Source of the DNA: Piscicola geometra
Taxonomy: Eukaryota > Annelida > Clitellata > Hirudinida > Piscicolidae
Assembly: GCA_943735955.1 (NCBI GenBank)
Contig: OX030956.1
Span: 9,228,445 to 9,292,444 of the forward strand
Length of the DNA: 64,000 bases
Direction: 5' to 3'
Under the pieces are notes generated by a model that was given only the letters and a program-made list of their open reading frames with translations, was not told where the DNA came from and did no database searches. The position numbers and the translations under genes are program-made. Every line of letters starts with the position of its first letter. Position 1 is the first letter of the stretch. Of this stretch, positions 1 through 11,638 are shown in pieces.

Positions 1-86
1 TCCCATCGGGAACGGGACGGGACGGGAAAACAAATTTCGGGAACGGGACGGGACCGGGAATGAAAAATCGTCCATGTCCGACGTCT
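1..86. mobile_element. hAT-A transposon end (partial, cut by window edge)
   Basis: GC-rich GGGAACGGGACGGGAC-type sequence ending at GTCCGACGTCT matches the right end of the complete hAT-A copy at 28350-29669. The rest of the element lies outside the window, so no target duplication can be checked. Confidence 0.6.
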
Positions 87-405
87 ATTCCAGATGCTTG
101 TATATGTTATTCGAATAATTAGTCTGATGACACCCATAAATCAATCAACCCTGATAACTAATAGATATATAATAGAGAATCGAATCCGAACTTAATAGTT
201 CGATTAAGAATACAGATATATCAGATAAACTACATAAATTAATAAAAATTTCGGTTTTTCGGTAAATATAAGATCCATTTCGGCCGAAACCGATATTGAG
301 CCGAAAAGAAAAAATTATTTTCGGCCGAAACCGAAAAAATGCCGAAACTAAGAAAATTTGAAATTTCCGCGCCGAAACCGAAACCGAATTTCGGTCGGTC
401 TCTAC
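87..405 (-). mobile_element. TTCGG-palindrome inverted-repeat transposon, partial copy
   Basis: The AT-rich part (about 90-235) is the reverse complement of 38818-38960. The rest has repeated TTTCGGCCGAAA palindromes and ends in TCGGTCTCTA, as the second copy does near 39677. No coding capacity is seen. The termini (TAGWGACCGA) suggest a non-autonomous DNA transposon; its superfamily is uncertain. Confidence 0.55.
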
Positions 406-648
406 TTGCAGCTATATAAAAAATATTTTTAAAAGTTTTTGGTAACAAAAAAACTAAATTTTCGAACTAGTGGGGTAAAGTTTATCTGCAGTAGACAATT
501 TAACTAAAAACATTTCAAATAAAATTGTTTCTTGAGAAAATAAGAAACAAAAGACCGACTGAAACAGTGGAAAAAAATTAAGAATCGATTAATATTTGAA
601 AAATTTATAGACAAATATACAGTAGCATGTTTTTTTGGCTCACAGTGT
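406..648. other. AT-rich spacer with hAT-B-like internal sequence
   Basis: No gene is seen. About 540-648 resembles an internal, AT-rich part of hAT-B (compare 9420-9540 and 47300-47400), including the run of T followed by a CACAGTGTATA motif, so it is probably an old fragment of that element. Confidence 0.4.
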
Positions 649-1229
649 ATAATATAATATAATATAATATAATATAATATAATATAATATAATATAATAT
701 AATATAATATAATATAATATAATATAATATAATATAATATAATATAATATAATATAATATAATATAATATAATATAATATAATATAATATAATATAATAT
801 AATATAATATAATATAATATAATATAATATAATATAATATAATATAATATAATATAATATAATATAATATAATATAATATAATATAATATAATATAATAT
901 AATATAATATAATATAATATAATATAATATAATATAATATAATATAATATAATATAATAAATTATAATATAATATAATATAATATAATATAATATAATAT
1001 AATATAATATAATATAATATAATATAATATAATATAATATAATATAATATAATATAATATAATATAATATAATATAATATAATATAATATAATATAATAT
1101 AATATAATATAATATAATATAATATAATATAATATAATATAATATAATATAATATAATATAATATAATATAATATAATATAATATAATATAATATAATAT
1201 AATATAATATAATATAATATAATATAATA
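649..1229. repeat. (AATAT)n microsatellite, about 580 bp
   Basis: Uninterrupted pentanucleotide array of about 116 units, with one break near 957-964 (AATAAATT). The unit length is unambiguous. It starts directly after a CACAGTGTATA motif found in hAT-B, so the array probably expanded from that motif. Confidence 0.97.
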
Positions 1230-1451
1230 CAGCTCTAAAACTTGTTATTTCGATAATAAACTGGGTATTTATTAATCCAAGGAGCTAAAGTTTTATTCGT
1301 GGTTAGCGAATAAGAGTTGGGCATGAACTGGATATGGTGTTCAGCTGATGATCGAATACTTTGTGTTTTTTGACGCCACTTCACTGAAAAAGCGGGAAGT
1401 TAGCAAGGGGAAAGTACCAGTATTGTTGTTTCGAAAGGTGGTAACTTGTCA
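1230..1451. other. Short unique spacer
   Basis: No open reading frame, repeat or motif that I recognise. Confidence 0.5.
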
Positions 1452-4400
1452 ATCAATAAATCAATCACTAATAATTTGTATAGCGCCCTTTACTATGTGA
1501 ACAAAAGCGCTCAGCTATCACTTCCAAAACAAGTACGTCTTCAGGCCTCGACGGAAAGTTATGAGTGACTTAGTTGAAGTTAAAGAAGAAGGTAAAGAAT
1601 TCCATAAAAGAGAACCACAGTAAGAAAAAGAAAGTTTAGCAAAAGAGTGTTTAACTGGAAAACGAAAAGAACGATTAAAGGTAGATGATCTTAGACCAGA
1701 TTTAGGGGGTTGTTTAATTAGATTTTTAAGATAAATTGGAGCATTACAGTTATGAATTTTAAACATATTTAGGCATATTTTAAAAGTCACTCTAGATCTC
1801 AAAGGTAACCAATGTAACAAACGAAGATAAGAAGAAATGTGAGAAAATTTAGGAGCACGAGCAACAAGACGAGCAGCACAATTAAAGGTTTTGTTTAGAG
1901 GAGCTAAAGTAGTATCAGGGAGACCATAGTAAAGAGAGTTGCAATAATCAATCCTGGAGAGAACTAGAGAAGATACAAGAAGTTGCAAGGTAGGATCATC
2001 GAGAAAAGGAAGAAGCTGTTTAATACGACGAATGTGGAAGTAACAAAATTTAGAGACAGATAGACTTTGAGGAGCTAAAGACAAGTTAGAATCGAAAATA
2101 AAACCAAGGCTACGAATGGAAGATGAAGGATTTAGAGAGAGTGAAGAGTGGGGAGGCAAAACTAAAGAAGGAAGAGATAGTAAAGACTTTGATTTTTTAT
2201 TGAAATATATTAGTTCAAATTTGTCCAGATTAAGTTTGAGAAACATAGAAGAAGCCCAAGAGATTATAGATTGAAGACAGAGAGTTATTTTATTAACAGT
2301 AAGGTCAAGAGAAGAGTCAATGAAAGATGTATAAATATAGAAGTCGTCAGCATAAATTTGACTGTTTAAAGAAGATGACGAAATAATATTAGGTAGTTCC
2401 GAGGTATAAAGAATAAAAAGTAAGGGACCAAGGATTGAGCCCTGTGGAACACCATAAGATAAAGAAACAGAAGAAGAACGAGAAGATTCAATTGATACAT
2501 AGAAAGTTCGCTCAGAAAGGTAGGATTTAAGCCAGATAAGAGAGGAACCAGAAATATTAAAAGAAGAATCTAAAACATTTAATAAAAGAGTATGGTCGAC
2601 AGTGTCAAAAGCAGCTGAAAAGTCAAGGCATAAAAGAAGAGAAGAGGCATTAGAATCAGAAGTTAAAATAAGGTCATTATAGAGTTTAAGTAAAGCAGTT
2701 TCAGTGGAGTGGCCAATTCTGAAACCAGATTGAGAGGAAGGAAGAAGTGAGTTTTTTTCTAGATAGAAGATTAATTGTTGAGAAATAACTTTTTCAAGGA
2801 CCTTATAAAGAAAGGAAAGGTTAGATACAGGTCTATAACTGGATAAGGATGCAGGATCAAGAGGAGGCTTCTTAATTGTAGGAATAATAAATGAAGATTT
2901 GAGGGGAGACGGAAATTTAGATGTAGACAAAGATAAGTTAACCAAATCCAGAACAATAGGATAGAATAAAAAGGAGAGTTCTTTAAAAAGGGTTGTAGGA
3001 ATAAGATCTAGAGAACAAGAAGTGGGAGACATAGAATTAATTATATTTGTAAGATGGTCCAATGTGACAGGAGAAAAGGAGGATAATGATTCAGAAGTAA
3101 ACTTAGTAAAAGATGGTGTAGGCCTATTATTAGACGAAGATCTAATATTAGATATTTTATTAGTTAGAAATTTAAGATAGTCATCAGGAGAGAAAGATGG
3201 AGGAGGAGAGTTTTTATGTAAAAGTTTAGATAAAGAAGACCACCTATTTTTAGAATTGGAGGAAGAGATAATAGAATTTCTTAAAAACGAAGAGTGTTTA
3301 TTAAAAAGGAGAGTACGATAAGAAAAGAAACAATTTAGCCATTTATTCAAACAGGATACAGAGAGAGTAGATCGATAAATTCGTTCATACTTGCGAACTA
3401 GTCGCTTAGAAGTCGTGCACTCACAATCATACCATGGGGATTTTTTAGAGGTTAGACGATACCGGAAATTTTTGAATGGAGCAAAAATATCTAGAGGGAA
3501 GATAGAGTAAGATTGAAATTATCCATAAAACTATCCACATCAGTAAAAGATTTAGAGCAAAAGTCAGAAGAAAGAAAGCATTTAGTAAAATTTATTTTAT
3601 CAAAATTAGACCAAGAGCGCTTAACAATAGAAGAGGGAAAGTTAGAAAAAGGTTAAGCAAGAGATAATTTAAAAGATATAAAGTAGTGGTCAGTAAAGTG
3701 GAGTGGAGTCAATGTTAAATCATTAATTTTGCTATAATTAGAAGAAATTACAAAGTCAAGAGTATTACCAAATGCATGAGTAGGAAAATTACAGTTTTGA
3801 GATAAATTAAAAAGAGAAAGAATTTCAAGAAACTTAGCAACATAGAAATCAGAAGGCCTATTAGTAGAGATATTAAAGTCTCCAAGAATAAAAAATGGAC
3901 AAGATAAAGAATAAAGGAGTTCAGAGAGATTATGAAAATCATCTTAAAATTGAGGTAAGGAACTGTTAGGAGGTCTATATATAGCAATTAAATTAAATTT
4001 GAAAGAAGAAAGTTTAACAGTAGTAAAAAAGCATTCAAAGGAAGAAAAATGAACAGAAGAGTCAACAGAGATAGAATACAAGGACTTAAGTAAAATACAG
4101 ATACCACCATATGAAGAGTGTCGAGGAGAAAGAGGGTTAGTTGGAGGCCGAGCAAGTTCAACAAAGGAAAAACCAGTAGGAGTAGAAGCAATAATGGAGG
4201 GTGATGAAGCAGATTCATGCCAAGTTTCAGTTAAAATAAAAAAGTCTAAAGAGTTAGAAGTAATTAGATCAGAGATATAGAGTGACTTATTATTAAGTGA
4301 TCTTGTATTTAGGAGGCCAAACTTTAGATTAGTGTTTTTAGAGATAATATTATTGAAGTTAACTTTACTCTTATTATCATTATTTATTTTATTATTATCA

Positions 4401-4740
4401 TTTTTTATTTTATTCCTATTGTCATTATTTATTTTATTCCTATTATCATTATTTATTTTATTATTATTATCAGAATTTTTATGATAAGTTAATTTAGAAG
4501 ATTTTTTATTAATAATAGAGTTTAATTTATAATTCAATTGTGTGTTAGTAGTTTTATCTAGGTTAGGATTAGGGTTAGAAAAAATAAGTATTTCATTTTT
4601 TAAATAATTTCTAATAAATTTATGGTCTAAGATCTGTAAATTAAAAGCCCTACGTCTTACACTACTTTTAGGAAGTTTAGCGAAAGAAGAGAGTTTAATT
4701 AAAAAGTCCCTAGAATACATAATAGAATGGCAATTAGGAA
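1452..4740 (-). mobile_element. LINE A: nearly full-length L2/CR1-like non-LTR retrotransposon
   Basis: The unit runs on the minus strand from about 4740 to an AATCAATAAATCAATC tail at 1452. It holds an endonuclease-reverse transcriptase frame (4720-1518) and a short 3' UTR with a GAGCGC...GCGCT hairpin at about 1466-1513. Truncated or broken relatives are at 26540-26990, 27569-28010, 33140-33475 and 33717-34025. A shared GGTAAC lies at both ends but is too short to call a target duplication. Codon use is strongly A/T-ending, like the surrounding DNA. Confidence 0.85.
1518..4720 (-). pseudogene. LINE A ORF2-type polyprotein (endonuclease + reverse transcriptase), broken
   Basis: This would encode the enzyme that nicks target DNA and copies element RNA. 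The first part (4720-3944) starts with a lysine/asparagine-rich leader containing a repeated NDNRNKINN-type unit, then APE endonuclease motifs (LTETWH, and after the stop LGDFNIST and FTDHYF). The reverse transcriptase half (about 3470-1518) is open, with LDFSAAFDTVD, GVPQGSILGP and the catalytic YADD, and ends in SLLWNSLP and TYLFWK. I see in-frame stops at 3944-3946 and about 3652 and a frameshift near 3498, so the copy is dead although the RT domain is intact. It belongs to the Jockey/L2/CR1 group; the exact clade is not certain. Confidence 0.85.
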
Positions 4741-4869
4741 AGAGAAGAATTTAAATTTATAAAAAAATATTATTCCACTCATAAAAAAAAGCTGTAAGGT
4801 AATTTTTTGGTAACCTGGGCATCAAACTTAAAATGTGTAAATCTGGTGGTAAGGTTTAGACGTAGTGTG
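4741..4869. other. AT-rich spacer
   Basis: Nothing recognised between the 5' end of LINE A and the SINE. Confidence 0.5.
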
Positions 4870-5137
4870 TATTTTTTTTGTGGTCTATACGGTTCACAAC
4901 CTGGCAGACGCAGGCCATGTTACAATGGTTCTAAGAACAATGGTTCTGAGAACAATGGTTCTTATGCGCCGAGGCACCACTCCACACGACGTACACATCT
5001 TTCAATGCATACGTCGCAAACACCGCATCATATACACTAGGTATATGATAGTTCACGGTTGCTTGTCAAGGACTCGAACAGGCAACCTTTAAGTTGCAAG
5101 TCCGACGTCTACCATCTAAGCCATCCCCGCTCCCCAT
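4870..5137 (-). mobile_element. tRNA-derived SINE, copy 1
   Basis: Read on the minus strand, the head (about 5137-5068) has a tRNA-like A box (TGGCTTAGATGGTAGACG) and B box (TGTTCGAGTCC), the internal RNA polymerase III promoter. The body carries a small palindrome (ATCATATAC/GTATATGAT) and a GTACGTCGTGTGGAGTGG block. The same body follows the same head at 44310 and 62235, which makes it a SINE and not a tRNA gene. It has no coding capacity and would depend on a LINE for movement. Confidence 0.85.
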
Positions 5138-5159
5138 TTCAACACAGAATGGTATTAAA

Positions 5160-5440
5160 CTATACTGCTGACATTTCTATAGCGCTTTTTCTCAAATTCA
5201 AAAGCGCTTTCAAATAAATTTGTTGAATAAAACAGGTTTTTAGACTCCTTCTAATATATATTCAATTTAAATAAATAACAATCAACCCTAATAGTCCAAC
5301 CTCACCCACATCACCACGCTCATCATTGCCACAGAATCATTGTCTTTACCAATAGCATTTAATGATCACCAACAGTACCAACAATCCTACTACAGCATAA
5401 TCATCACTACATCATCTCCATACCTTCAAAACATAATAAC
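5160..5440 (-). mobile_element. LINE D 3'-end fragment
   Basis: Contains an AAGCGCT...AGCGC hairpin and an AAACAGGTTTTTAGAC block. Its upstream AT/TG-rich section is the reverse complement of about 52000-52260. Only 3' UTR remains; no reverse transcriptase is left. Confidence 0.6.
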
Positions 5441-5505
5441 TATTTTTCTTAATCTTTTTGTCATTGGTGTTGAGGCTGTGACAGGAGGTAAAGGAGAGGT
5501 CCTTA
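5441..5505. other. Short spacer
   Basis: Nothing recognised. Confidence 0.4.
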
Positions 5506-5950
5506 CATAGGAGGCGCCACGAGCAAAATATTGGTTGGGCCAACATGGCAAGTCACTAATACAAATTTGGTTAATTAAGCCTTGCCTTTAATGGGACCTA
5601 GAGCCTTGTGTTGGTTTTTTCTTAATACCTTTCTTCTTTTAGTTTTCCCATTTTCAACTCAATGGGCGATAGTTTAGTGAGTAAATTTTAATTAATTTTT
5701 ACAAAATTATAATCAAAATTGCGTGTGGAATAATATATTAAATATAATTGAAAAAATTCGAAATTTACTCAAAATTAGTCAGAAGTCAAAAATATAATAT
5801 TGAAAATATTATGATTTATATTACATAAATTTGGAAATAGTCACTCTCAAACATTAAATTTAAAATCAGAAACACCAAAAATGTTCATAGAGTTTTTTAC
5901 GTAAGTCATTTAGACTGGAAAACTCAGTTGCCACTGACACAATGTTCACA
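5506..5950. mobile_element. hAT-C terminal fragment
   Basis: Starts with CATAGGAGGCGCCACGAGC and runs parallel to 17703-18150, the left end of the large hAT-C element. Only the end and subterminal DNA remain. It lies directly upstream of NSA2, so part of the NSA2 upstream region is transposon-derived. Confidence 0.7.
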
Positions 5951-6283
5951 TGTACATTGTACATAGATCGACTACTTGTTGTTTGTAGGATATCTATGTG
6001 TATGTATATGTTTGTAACATATCCCCTTTGCCACGAGTCTGAGAGTTATTTGTAAAATTAAAAATAGTTTAAAGTTTAATACTCTTTTTAAATTTAAGCA
6101 AGTCATAACTGCTAATAAATATGGTATAATCTATTAATATAATTTGGAATTCGTATATTATCGTTAACTGCGTAATTTGATGTTAATCTAATTTCCGAAG
6201 ATTTAAGACTTAAATTTTAAGTTGTTTCATTTGAATATATTATTCTTACAATTGATCTATTAAAAATCGTTTTTGTTTTTTAG
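5951..6283 (+). promoter_or_regulatory. Probable NSA2 promoter, 5' UTR, exon 1 and intron 1
   Basis: Unique AT-rich DNA between a hAT-C fragment and the first recognisable NSA2 coding exon. ATG at 6121-6123 directly followed by a GTATAA donor would form a start-codon-only exon spliced to the acceptor at 6282-6283. No TATA box or initiator can be assigned with confidence. Confidence 0.4.
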
Positions 6284-8126
6284 CCTCAAAATGAGCACAT
6301 AGAACTACACAGGAAGAGATATGGAAGAAGGCTTGACTATGAAGAGAGAAAGTGAAGCTTTTATTTGTATTTAATATTTCAAGGCATTGATAAATAGTCA
6401 CTAATTGGTCATGTAAATATACATTTGTCATGATCTACTTAGAAGATGCATCATGCTTGAAACTCACTTTGACCACCATTGCACAGACGCAAGAGGATAG
6501 GCAGGAGTGCCCATGACCTCTCAAAGAAGGCCCGTAAACTTCGCGGACTCAAGTGGGTTATGATGATGATGGTAGTTGATTTAAAAAAAAAATATTTGAC
6601 TGATTTACTGATCATCCTTCTGCATTCAGGGCTAAGTTGTACAACAAAAAGAGGCATGCAGAGAAGGTTCAGATGAAGAAGACGTAAGTCACTATCAGCT
6701 CCAATGCCCACAAAACACCAAATACTAACTAACTAACATTGACTCAACATCAACCCGCACCAGTATCAAGATGCACGAAGAAAGAGACACTCGCCAGAAA
6801 GTGCCTGTCGACCCCGAGAGAGTGGTCTCCCACTACAATGTGAACCGGCAACTGCAGGAACGCTCCAAGGCACTTTCGCAGTCGATAAAGGAGAAGAGGA
6901 AAGAAAAAGCTGTCAGTAACTGCAATGATTGTCATAACATGATGCAGTTACCATTTTTCTTATCTCTCTGATATGATGGTTAGGATCATTGGTATCATCA
7001 TCATCATCACCCCGACCAGGGCAAGTACGAGGTTCCCCTGCCGAGGGTGAGTGCAGTCAGTGAGGCCGAGGTCTTCAAGGTGGTCAAGACAGGAAAGACG
7101 AGAAGTACGTGCCTTTGTTTTAATCTTTTATAACACTACTTTCATCATCATCAACAACAAGATAAGCGTTTACATTTATAAAAAAGCACTATATAACTTT
7201 ATTTAATAGGTTTTTAAACCACCACCTCCATCACCACAGGGAAAGGCTGGAAGAGGATGATAACAAAGGCATGCTTCGTTGGAGATGGCTTCACAAGGAA
7301 ACCTGTCAAGTTTGAACGCTTCATCAGACCTACCGTAAGTGGCGGTGTATGTCTGAATGAAGCATAAGTCTTCATTTGAAGGCACATAAATTTCAAGTAA
7401 ATAAATAGTTGGATGGATTCGTAGTTTGTATCTCAATCAAGTGATAATAGGGATATAAATAATAATAAACTGAATAAATAATAGTTTTACAACACACCTC
7501 GACAGAGCATGCGTTACACCATGGCACATGTGACGCACACACAACTGCAAGGCACCTTCCACCTGCCCATCATCGGCGTCAAGAAGAACCCCTCTTCGCC
7601 CCTCTACACGCAACTGGGCGTCATCACCAAGGGAACCATTCTTGAGGTGCCTGTGTTGTTGCTGTTGTTGATAATGGTGGCTTTGCTTGCTGTTGCAGAT
7701 TTGGTGTTTGTGGATTTGTGTTTTTGTTCAATGTGGCTGAGTAGTTGTGTTGGTGGTGGTTTATTAAAGTTAATAGTTTGATGTGGTTCAGTTTTTTTCT
7801 TCACATCTTATGCTTCAATCACAGGTCAACGTTAGTGAACTTGGCTTGCTTTCAAACAAGGACAAAGTCGTTTGGGGTAGGTCAAAGGCTTTTGTTGCAT
7901 TTAATTCTTAAATAATCATAAAAACATTTAAAATTGGTAAATTAATACTTTTGTCTCATAAAAAATTATTTGGGAACCTTGTAATTAATTTAATTATTTT
8001 AAAAATTAATTTTTATTCAATCAATTCTTTTTATTGATTTATTATGATCATTTTAAAGGCAAATACGCCCAGGTGACCAACCACCCCGAGAACGATGGCT
8101 GCATCAACGCTGTACTTCTTGTGTAG
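6121..8126 (+). CDS. NSA2: NSA2, 60S ribosome biogenesis factor (10 exons)
   Basis: Nucleolar protein that acts in pre-60S particle maturation and 27S pre-rRNA processing. Exons joined by GT-AG introns: 6284-6351, 6487-6552, 6630-6683, 6764-6911, 7020-7104, 7240-7334, 7506-7646, 7825-7876 and 8059-8126. All phases agree and they give 258 codons plus stop. The product starts [19 protein letters not shown], has the basic [13 protein letters not shown] and [10 protein letters not shown] blocks, and ends in the highly conserved [18 protein letters not shown] tail (here with NHPEND). Known NSA2 proteins are about 260 residues. The initiator Met must come from an upstream exon; ATG at 6121-6123 followed by GTATAA is the best candidate, giving 259 residues. 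The gene looks intact and is the only complete host gene on the plus strand. Family assignment is near certain; the first exon is inferred. Confidence 0.93.
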
Positions 8127-8242
8127 TGCCCTCATTTGATTTGCCCATTCACTGCTCCTTCCAAAACTCATGCTTAGTTATACATTGAAAAAACTGTCTT
8201 TTGCACTATTTGTCACAAAGAGTGATAAAAAGCTCCGTTGAT

Positions 8243-8248
8243 AATAAA
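8243..8248 (+). terminator. Poly(A) signal AATAAA for NSA2
   Basis: Canonical hexamer 117 bp after the NSA2 stop codon, on the coding strand and in unique DNA. Confidence 0.6.
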
Positions 8249-8734
8249 AAAAGGTCATTCTTTTATTAATTTGAAGCAAAGAATGACGTATCGAATTAAA
8301 AATTAGAATGATCAGGGAGAGCTTTTAGAGTAGCGTTTCGTAGGCTTGCAGATGTATGCCACCATACAACCCTTGTTCACCATGCCCAGCGCTCGTTTTC
8401 TATGAGAGGTCGTTACACATTCGGCTATCCGTTCACGATAAGAAGAAACCATGCATTTTTTTAAAAGAATGATAATGTGTTCTAATGGAAGGGCGTACTA
8501 GTTACGAAAAAAAAGAACTTCCTCCTCGTACTGGAAGAAAACTGATAAGTTCGCTAGTGTATCGGTGGTCAAACCTATGAATAGTATTTGAACATTCAGT
8601 ACACAGTATTAAATGTAAATATGAACCTCCGAATAAAGAATTCGCAACTCTATAAAGGTATCTTAAACTTTATGATGTTGAAACATCAAAAAATATTAAA
8701 CTCAAATAACCTGACTTAGATTTAAAAATAAATG
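8249..8734. other. Intergenic DNA downstream of NSA2
   Basis: Unique, moderately AT-rich sequence with no reading frame or repeat that I recognise. Confidence 0.4.
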
Positions 8735-8827
8735 TCAATTTCTAAGAGCCTGTAGGAAGCTATCGTTTGCCACAGCAGCTAGAGCTGTATCATAGCCAGC
8801 TTGCCGGTCAATGTACCTATTATAGTG
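8735..8827 (-). other. Candidate terminal coding exon of an unrecognised gene
   Basis: On the minus strand a pyrimidine-rich stretch ending CAACAG precedes 30 codons and TGA (stop 8737-8735). The peptide begins HYNRYIDRQAGYD and ends NDSFLQALRN, is not low-complexity, and is less AT-rich than its surroundings. I do not recognise the protein. Upstream exons would lie above 8828, where transposons begin; none was found. It could be a chance frame. Confidence 0.3.
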
Positions 8828-9102
8828 CTGTTGGGACAATAGATCGAAAAGGTATATTCGTTTTGAAGGATATATAAGAAACATAAGTTAGTTTCATTCT
8901 TTTAATTACGAAAAAATTCAATAATTCGTAAAACATGAAACATATTTGGAAAATATCTTAATTTTATGTAGAACCTTACAAAATGTTCCTAAAAACTGAA
9001 GGTCGGACATGGACGAATTTTCATTCCCGGTTCCGTCCCGTTCCCGAAATTGTTTGTACTGTCCCGTTCCCGACTGGCTATCAGAATTTTGATTGTCCCG
9101 AC

Positions 9103-11638
9103 CAGGGGCGGCGATCTGCGGAAAATCTTGGCGGGGTCCTCCCCAAGGTTGGAATCAAAGAACCGGTATCGACCAATACAGTAAAAGCAATACTATTTAG
9201 TATTGTTTACTGTAGTACAAATTATTTTTGTATTAACTATTAGTATTTGTATCACCAAACATATAAAAAAGTTTGATACTCAATAAAAAAACTTTTCTAT
9301 TGCCACTATGAGCGATTTGGAGAAAAACAATAGGGATTTTAGTACCTTTTATTATTTGTCTTCTATATAAATTCAATTAAAACTAGCCATCAACCCATCA
9401 AATAAATTTTACAAAATCTTGTTTTCCATTCATTTCTGAGCACAATAGTTTAAAAAAATTACAAATAGATTTAAATTAGCCAAAGTTATAAACAAATATA
9501 CATTGGGAGATTTTTTTTGGCCCACAGTGTATATTTAGATTCTAAATATACACTGTGGGCCATTTAGATAACATAAAATACCTTCTCTGCCTGTCCTCCT
9601 GCCCTCTCCCCACAGCTCATTTACTCCAATTTCCAAAAAGACCCCTTCGAATGTCTGACCGACTAGTAAATTCTTCTGCTAGTCTTTTCAAATCCAGACT
9701 GTCAAGTATATCCTGATGTGCATGACAAACGGCCAGTGAATTCAAGCGAGGCTGTGTCATTGGTGCACGCAACCAAGTCTTAAGACGCCTCAAAGCACTA
9801 AAAGATCCTTCTGCAGGACATGACGTTGTGGAGACACAAGCATCAACCTGATCAATCTTTCAACCTAAAGAAACAGATGTCTGGCTTCCGTGATCATAGC
9901 TTGCAGTATTTTTTGCGTTTGTGCTAAAGTTCTGTATTTATTCTGGTTTTTAAACATAGTTAATGGTGAACAAAGACCAGTTTCATTTAACTCACGATAC
10001 TGCTTGCAAATATCATGGTTCACTTCACCAGTTAGCAACATTGTCTCCAGCTGCAAGTGTAAACGCAAACCAGGAGAATCTCGATTGAACCTTTCTGTGA
10101 GTTACATGATTGCAATGTCTATGACAGCGTAATAGGCTGCTCGATAATGTTCCTCTGGTGTTGTTGCTACATAAGTTGGGCCCAGCCCACAATACTTTTG
10201 TGGCGGCTTTCGCACCCGAGGTACAGCAATCGGCTCGAGATCATATGCCGAAACCATACTGTTGACATCTCTGAAAATGCCGTTAAACTGCTCATCTGAT
10301 CGTAGGCGACGCAGTTCTTTCACAACTGAATCAGTCGCTGCAACCATTCCACTGACCTTGGCACTTGCTGATTGCAACGACTTGTTCAACTGTTCCAGAA
10401 GTGAAAACACCAAAACAACTACCTTGAGGGCCAGTGCAGTAGTGCCCTGTTGAAAAAAGGCTTCAAGCCTTTCAGCTGTTTCATCAGTAGTACCAATGGA
10501 AGCAAATGATTTCAAGCTCACAAGTACCACTTCATAATGTTCAAGCACAGAAGACACTGTAGAAACTCTGGTCAGTCATCTTGTAGGACAAATAAGTTTT
10601 ATACTATACTTCTTATTCAGGGGCTCATCAGGAAAGGCAATTATAAGAGACACTAAAGCATCATTAAACTGGTTCTTGACCTTCCCTGAACGATTGTAAA
10701 AAGCACCTAACTCTTAGACAAACTGAAGTGAATTGCTCACAAAGGAATTTGCGGCAACTGTGTGCTGGGCAACAAGATTTGCACAGTGTGCAGAACAGTG
10801 GAAAAATAATGCAAGCGGATGCTCACTGCTGATAATAGCCTCACAACCATTATATTGGCCGTTCATGTTAGCAGCGCCGTCATAAGTCTGAGCTCTTAGT
10901 TTTTCTATAGGTAGCATAATTCTGATCAGAAAATCTTTTACTACAGCAGATAATGTTTTTCCGATCGTATCTGGTGGGCTGAATAAACCAATAAACTGTT
11001 CATTAACAGTCAGAGCTTCATCAACAAAACGAATGCATATCGATTTCTGCTCTGACCAATTGCAATCTTGTGTGCCGTCAACCACAACACCAAACTGGCT
11101 TGATTTGGCATTAACAGTGCACACTATGTTTCTAACGATAGAATGAGCTAAAAGCCTCAGCATTTCTTTTTGCCAGTTATGCGATATGAAACTTGTAGTT
11201 TGATTTAACCACAACTTTAGTTAATGTTTGAAGCCTTTTGAAACTTTGGTTCATCTAAAAAATAGAAAGGGTCGATATCGAAGTGGACCTCAGAATCCCC
11301 CTATGAATATCGTCCATGCAAATTAAGTAGCACAATATGAATGATTTTATTATAAAAATGTAAATCTGTCTGCTTGCAAAAAGTGAACTGATTATTTAAG
11401 TAAGAAAATAATATTTTTTTTAGACAGCTATCACTATAACTACACATACTCACAATGTTTACTGTATAAACATTCACTTTTATGCAATGGTTGACGATTA
11501 TGCTCATATCCAAATAGAAATTTTTGAAAACAAAAATGGAAAAAAAGTGGGGAGGTCCCTATTAAAGTGGACCCCCCCACTGAAAAAAATGGGGGGGTCC
11601 TGACCCAGGACCCCCTCCCCCCAGGATCGCCGCCCATG
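9103..11638 (-). mobile_element. hAT-B transposon, 2536 bp, with TIRs and 8-bp target duplication
   Basis: Begins CAGGGGCGGCGATC and ends GATCGCCGCCCATG, giving near-identical inverted ends. Both sides carry the perfect 8-bp duplication GTCCCGAC (9095-9102 and 11639-11646), the length typical of hAT elements. It holds a broken transposase on the minus strand. Further copies or fragments of the family are at 32651-33025 and 44497-51053. Confidence 0.9.
9600..11214 (-). pseudogene. hAT-B transposase (DUF4371/ZMYM1-like), broken
   Basis: DDE-type transposase of the RNase H fold. Segments in order: 11214-10714 with VVDGTQD (first Asp), AQTYDGAANM (second Asp) and the HCSAHCANLV Cys/His motif; 10557-10102 forming the long helical insertion; 10068-9865; and a decayed C-terminal dimerisation region near 9820-9600 with SFSALRRLKTWL. 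Stops and frameshifts separate the pieces, and the N-terminal zinc finger is missing, so it is inactive. A closely related copy in the opposite orientation is at 46455-47024. Confidence 0.85.

Noticed and set aside
7509..7781. 90-codon frame as a separate small gene
   Set aside because: Its first part is NSA2 exon 8; the remainder runs into the following intron.
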